Of a stretch of DNA of 34,075 nt, positions 32,586 to 34,075 are shown piece after piece. Numbering within the stretch: position 1 is the stretch's first letter; each line of letters opens with the position of its first letter. This DNA is from Pseudomonas sp. PB101 (GTDB lineage Bacteria; Pseudomonadota; Gammaproteobacteria; Pseudomonadales; Pseudomonadaceae), in the NCBI RefSeq assembly GCF_009764265.1, contig NZ_RWIR01000030.1, forward strand, positions 1 to 34,075. The letters run 5' to 3'. The position numbers and the translations under genes are program-made. The notes below the pieces were generated by a model. That model had not been told where the DNA came from. It did no database searches and saw nothing but the letters and a program-made list of their open reading frames with translations.

Positions 32586-32670
32586 TGCTTCTTTCCGACA
32601 TCCCTCTAGGACCAAATCCTACAGGGGACTACAATCGCCACCCCGCCTCAATGGCTGATCTCCCCCGCCC

Positions 32671-34014
32671 ATGCTGACCTGCTCCGTACACCCGCTGCCC
32701 TATCGCGCCAACCCCGCCGAGTACTTCGCGGCGATTCGCCATGCCCCCGGCGCCGTACTGCTCGATAGCGGTCGCCCCAGCGCCGACCGCGGTCGCTATG
32801 ACCTGCTCAGCGCCTGGCCGCTGGAACAACTGACGGTATCGCCCGACGAAAGTGGCGAGGCGTTCCTGCAACGCCTGCGCGACAACCTGACACGGCTCGG
32901 CGAAGCCGCTCTGCCGGCATCTTATGAGCTGCCGTTTGCCGGTGGATTGATCGGCTACCTGAGTTACGACTTCGGCCGACACCTGGAGCGCCTGCCAAGC
33001 CAGGCGCGGGACGACCTGCAACTGCCTGACGCGCGTTTCGGCCTGTACGGCTGGGCATTGGTCAGCGATCACCTTGCTCTGACCAGCCAGCTGGTGTTCC
33101 ACCCGACACTGCCCGGCAGCGAGCGTCAGCGCCTGATCGACCTGTTCAGCCAACTGTCACCCGAAACGGTCGCGCCATTCAATCTGCTCACGCCGATGAC
33201 GGCCGACTTGAGCGCGGACGAGTATCAACAGGCCATCGAGCGCATCCAGCAATACATTCAGGCCGGCGACTGTTACCAGGTCAACTTCGCCCAGCGTTTT
33301 CGCGCACCCTGCCAGGGTGATCCGTGGGCCGCCTACTGCGCGCTGCGAGCGGCATGCCCGACGCCTTTTTCCGGTTTCCAGAGTCTGCCTGACGGCGACG
33401 CCGTACTCAGCCTGTCGCCGGAACGCTTCGTCAAAGTCAGCCAGCGCCATGTGGAAACCCGCCCGATCAAGGGCACCCGCCCGCGCGGCCTAACGCCCGG
33501 GCAAGACGCCGCGAACGCCGCCGAACTGCTGGCCAGCCCCAAGGACCGCGCGGAAAACCTGATGATCGTCGACCTGCTGCGCAATGACCTCGGCCGCACC
33601 TGCCGCATCGGGTCGGTACGGGTACCGGAATTGTTCAGCCTGGAGAGTTACCCGAACGTGCATCACCTGGTGAGCAGCGTCACCGGTGAACTGGCGGACG
33701 ACCGCGACGCCCTGGACCTGATTGCCGGCAGCTTCCCCGGCGGTTCGATTACCGGCGCGCCAAAGATTCGCGCCATGCAGATCATCGACGAACTGGAACC
33801 GACCCGGCGCGGGCTGTATTGCGGTTCGTTGTTGTATCTCGATGTGCGCGGCGAGATGGACAGCTCCATCGCCATCCGCAGTTTGCTGGTCAAGGACGGG
33901 CAGGTGTGTTGCTGGGGCGGCGGCGGGATTGTCGCGGATTCCGAGTGGCAGGCCGAGTATCAGGAATCGATCACCAAGGTGAAGGTGCTGCTCGACACCC
34001 TGCAAAACCTCTAA
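32671..34014 (+). CDS. pabB: Aminodeoxychorismate synthase component I
   Basis: PabB (447 residues) converts chorismate and ammonia, supplied by PabA, to 4-amino-4-deoxychorismate for folate. The chorismate-binding domain carries the expected motifs: QVNFAQRF, ETRPIKGTRPRG, DLLRNDLGR, SFPGGSITGAPK and MDSSIAIRSL. The PIKGT lysine is the form typical of aminodeoxychorismate synthase, not anthranilate synthase. The start at 32671 fits the family N-terminus (MLTCSVHPLPYRANPAEYF). The gene lies 120 bases after the ATP-grasp gene, with a palindrome between them, so it is probably a separate unit. Confidence 0.95.
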   Translation: MLTCSVHPLPYRANPAEYFAAIRHAPGAVLLDSGRPSADRGRYDLLSAWPLEQLTVSPDESGEAFLQRLRDNLTRLGEAALPASYELPFAGGLIGYLSYDFGRHLERLPSQARDDLQLPDARFGLYGWALVSDHLALTSQLVFHPTLPGSERQRLIDLFSQLSPETVAPFNLLTPMTADLSADEYQQAIERIQQYIQAGDCYQVNFAQRFRAPCQGDPWAAYCALRAACPTPFSGFQSLPDGDAVLSLSPERFVKVSQRHVETRPIKGTRPRGLTPGQDAANAAELLASPKDRAENLMIVDLLRNDLGRTCRIGSVRVPELFSLESYPNVHHLVSSVTGELADDRDALDLIAGSFPGGSITGAPKIRAMQIIDELEPTRRGLYCGSLLYLDVRGEMDSSIAIRSLLVKDGQVCCWGGGGIVADSEWQAEYQESITKVKVLLDTLQNL

Positions 34015-34017
34015 AAG

Positions 34018-34043
34018 CATCGCGGGCAAGCCACGCTCCCACA
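34018..34043. repeat. Single degenerate REP copy
   Basis: CATCGCGGGCAAGCCACGCT, continuing CCCACA, matches the right-hand REP arm but has an A inserted in the GCCCGC core, which breaks the palindrome. No partner is visible before the window ends 32 bases later. Confidence 0.75.
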
Positions 34044-34075
34044 GGTTTGTGTTGATCGCACAATTGTGGTTCGAC

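Overview
The window comes from a Pseudomonas chromosome, most probably of the P. fluorescens group. The base composition is GC-rich. It carries the cmaX-crfX-cmpX-sigX-oprF envelope cluster typical of Pseudomonas, and Pseudomonas-type REP palindromes (GAGCGGGCTTGCCCGC and GAGCGAGCTTGCTCGC cores) recur in its intergenic gaps. It holds 24 complete protein genes and one gene tail. I saw no tRNA, rRNA, insertion sequence, phage or CRISPR array.

Layout. (1) The tail of an unknown plus-strand gene meets pyrD on the minus strand (1-1076). (2) A nitrate/nitrite assimilation cluster on the plus strand follows (about 1171-12881): nasS-nasT, then nasA with a fused PP2C phosphatase/protein kinase, then nirB-nirD-nasC-cobA. 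(3) On the minus strand come oprF, sigX, cmpX, crfX, cmaX, rraA and an alpha/beta hydrolase (12947-18545). (4) ppsA (minus) and its regulator ppsR (plus) are divergent (18742-22110). (5) A methylcitrate-cycle operon on the minus strand runs prpR-prpB-prpC-acnD-prpF (29189 down to 22235). (6) A plus-strand operon encodes a secreted retropepsin-like protein, an inactive-transglutaminase membrane protein and an ATP-grasp ligase (29487-32550). pabB follows (32671-34014).

The strongest regulatory signal is in the nitrate cluster. Each of its three transcription units has the same three-part control region: a sigma-54 -24/-12 element, two RNA hairpins with six-base loops matching AANGRC, and an intrinsic terminator whose 5' arm starts inside the second loop. 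This is the expected architecture for antitermination by an ANTAR protein, and the ANTAR protein (NasT) with its nitrate sensor (NasS) is encoded by the first unit. Transcription would therefore need both nitrogen limitation (sigma-54/NtrC) and nitrate or nitrite (release of NasT by NasS).

Metabolically, NasA imports nitrate, NasC reduces it to nitrite, NirBD reduces nitrite to ammonium, and CobA supplies the siroheme precursor for NirB. NirD keeps an intact Rieske motif and the cluster has no separate nitrate reductase flavoprotein. This suggests that NirB and NirD also feed electrons to NasC. In the carbon section PpsA/PpsR control the pyruvate-PEP step, and the prp operon converts propionyl-CoA and oxaloacetate to pyruvate and succinate. 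A repeated palindrome near prpR looks like its operator.
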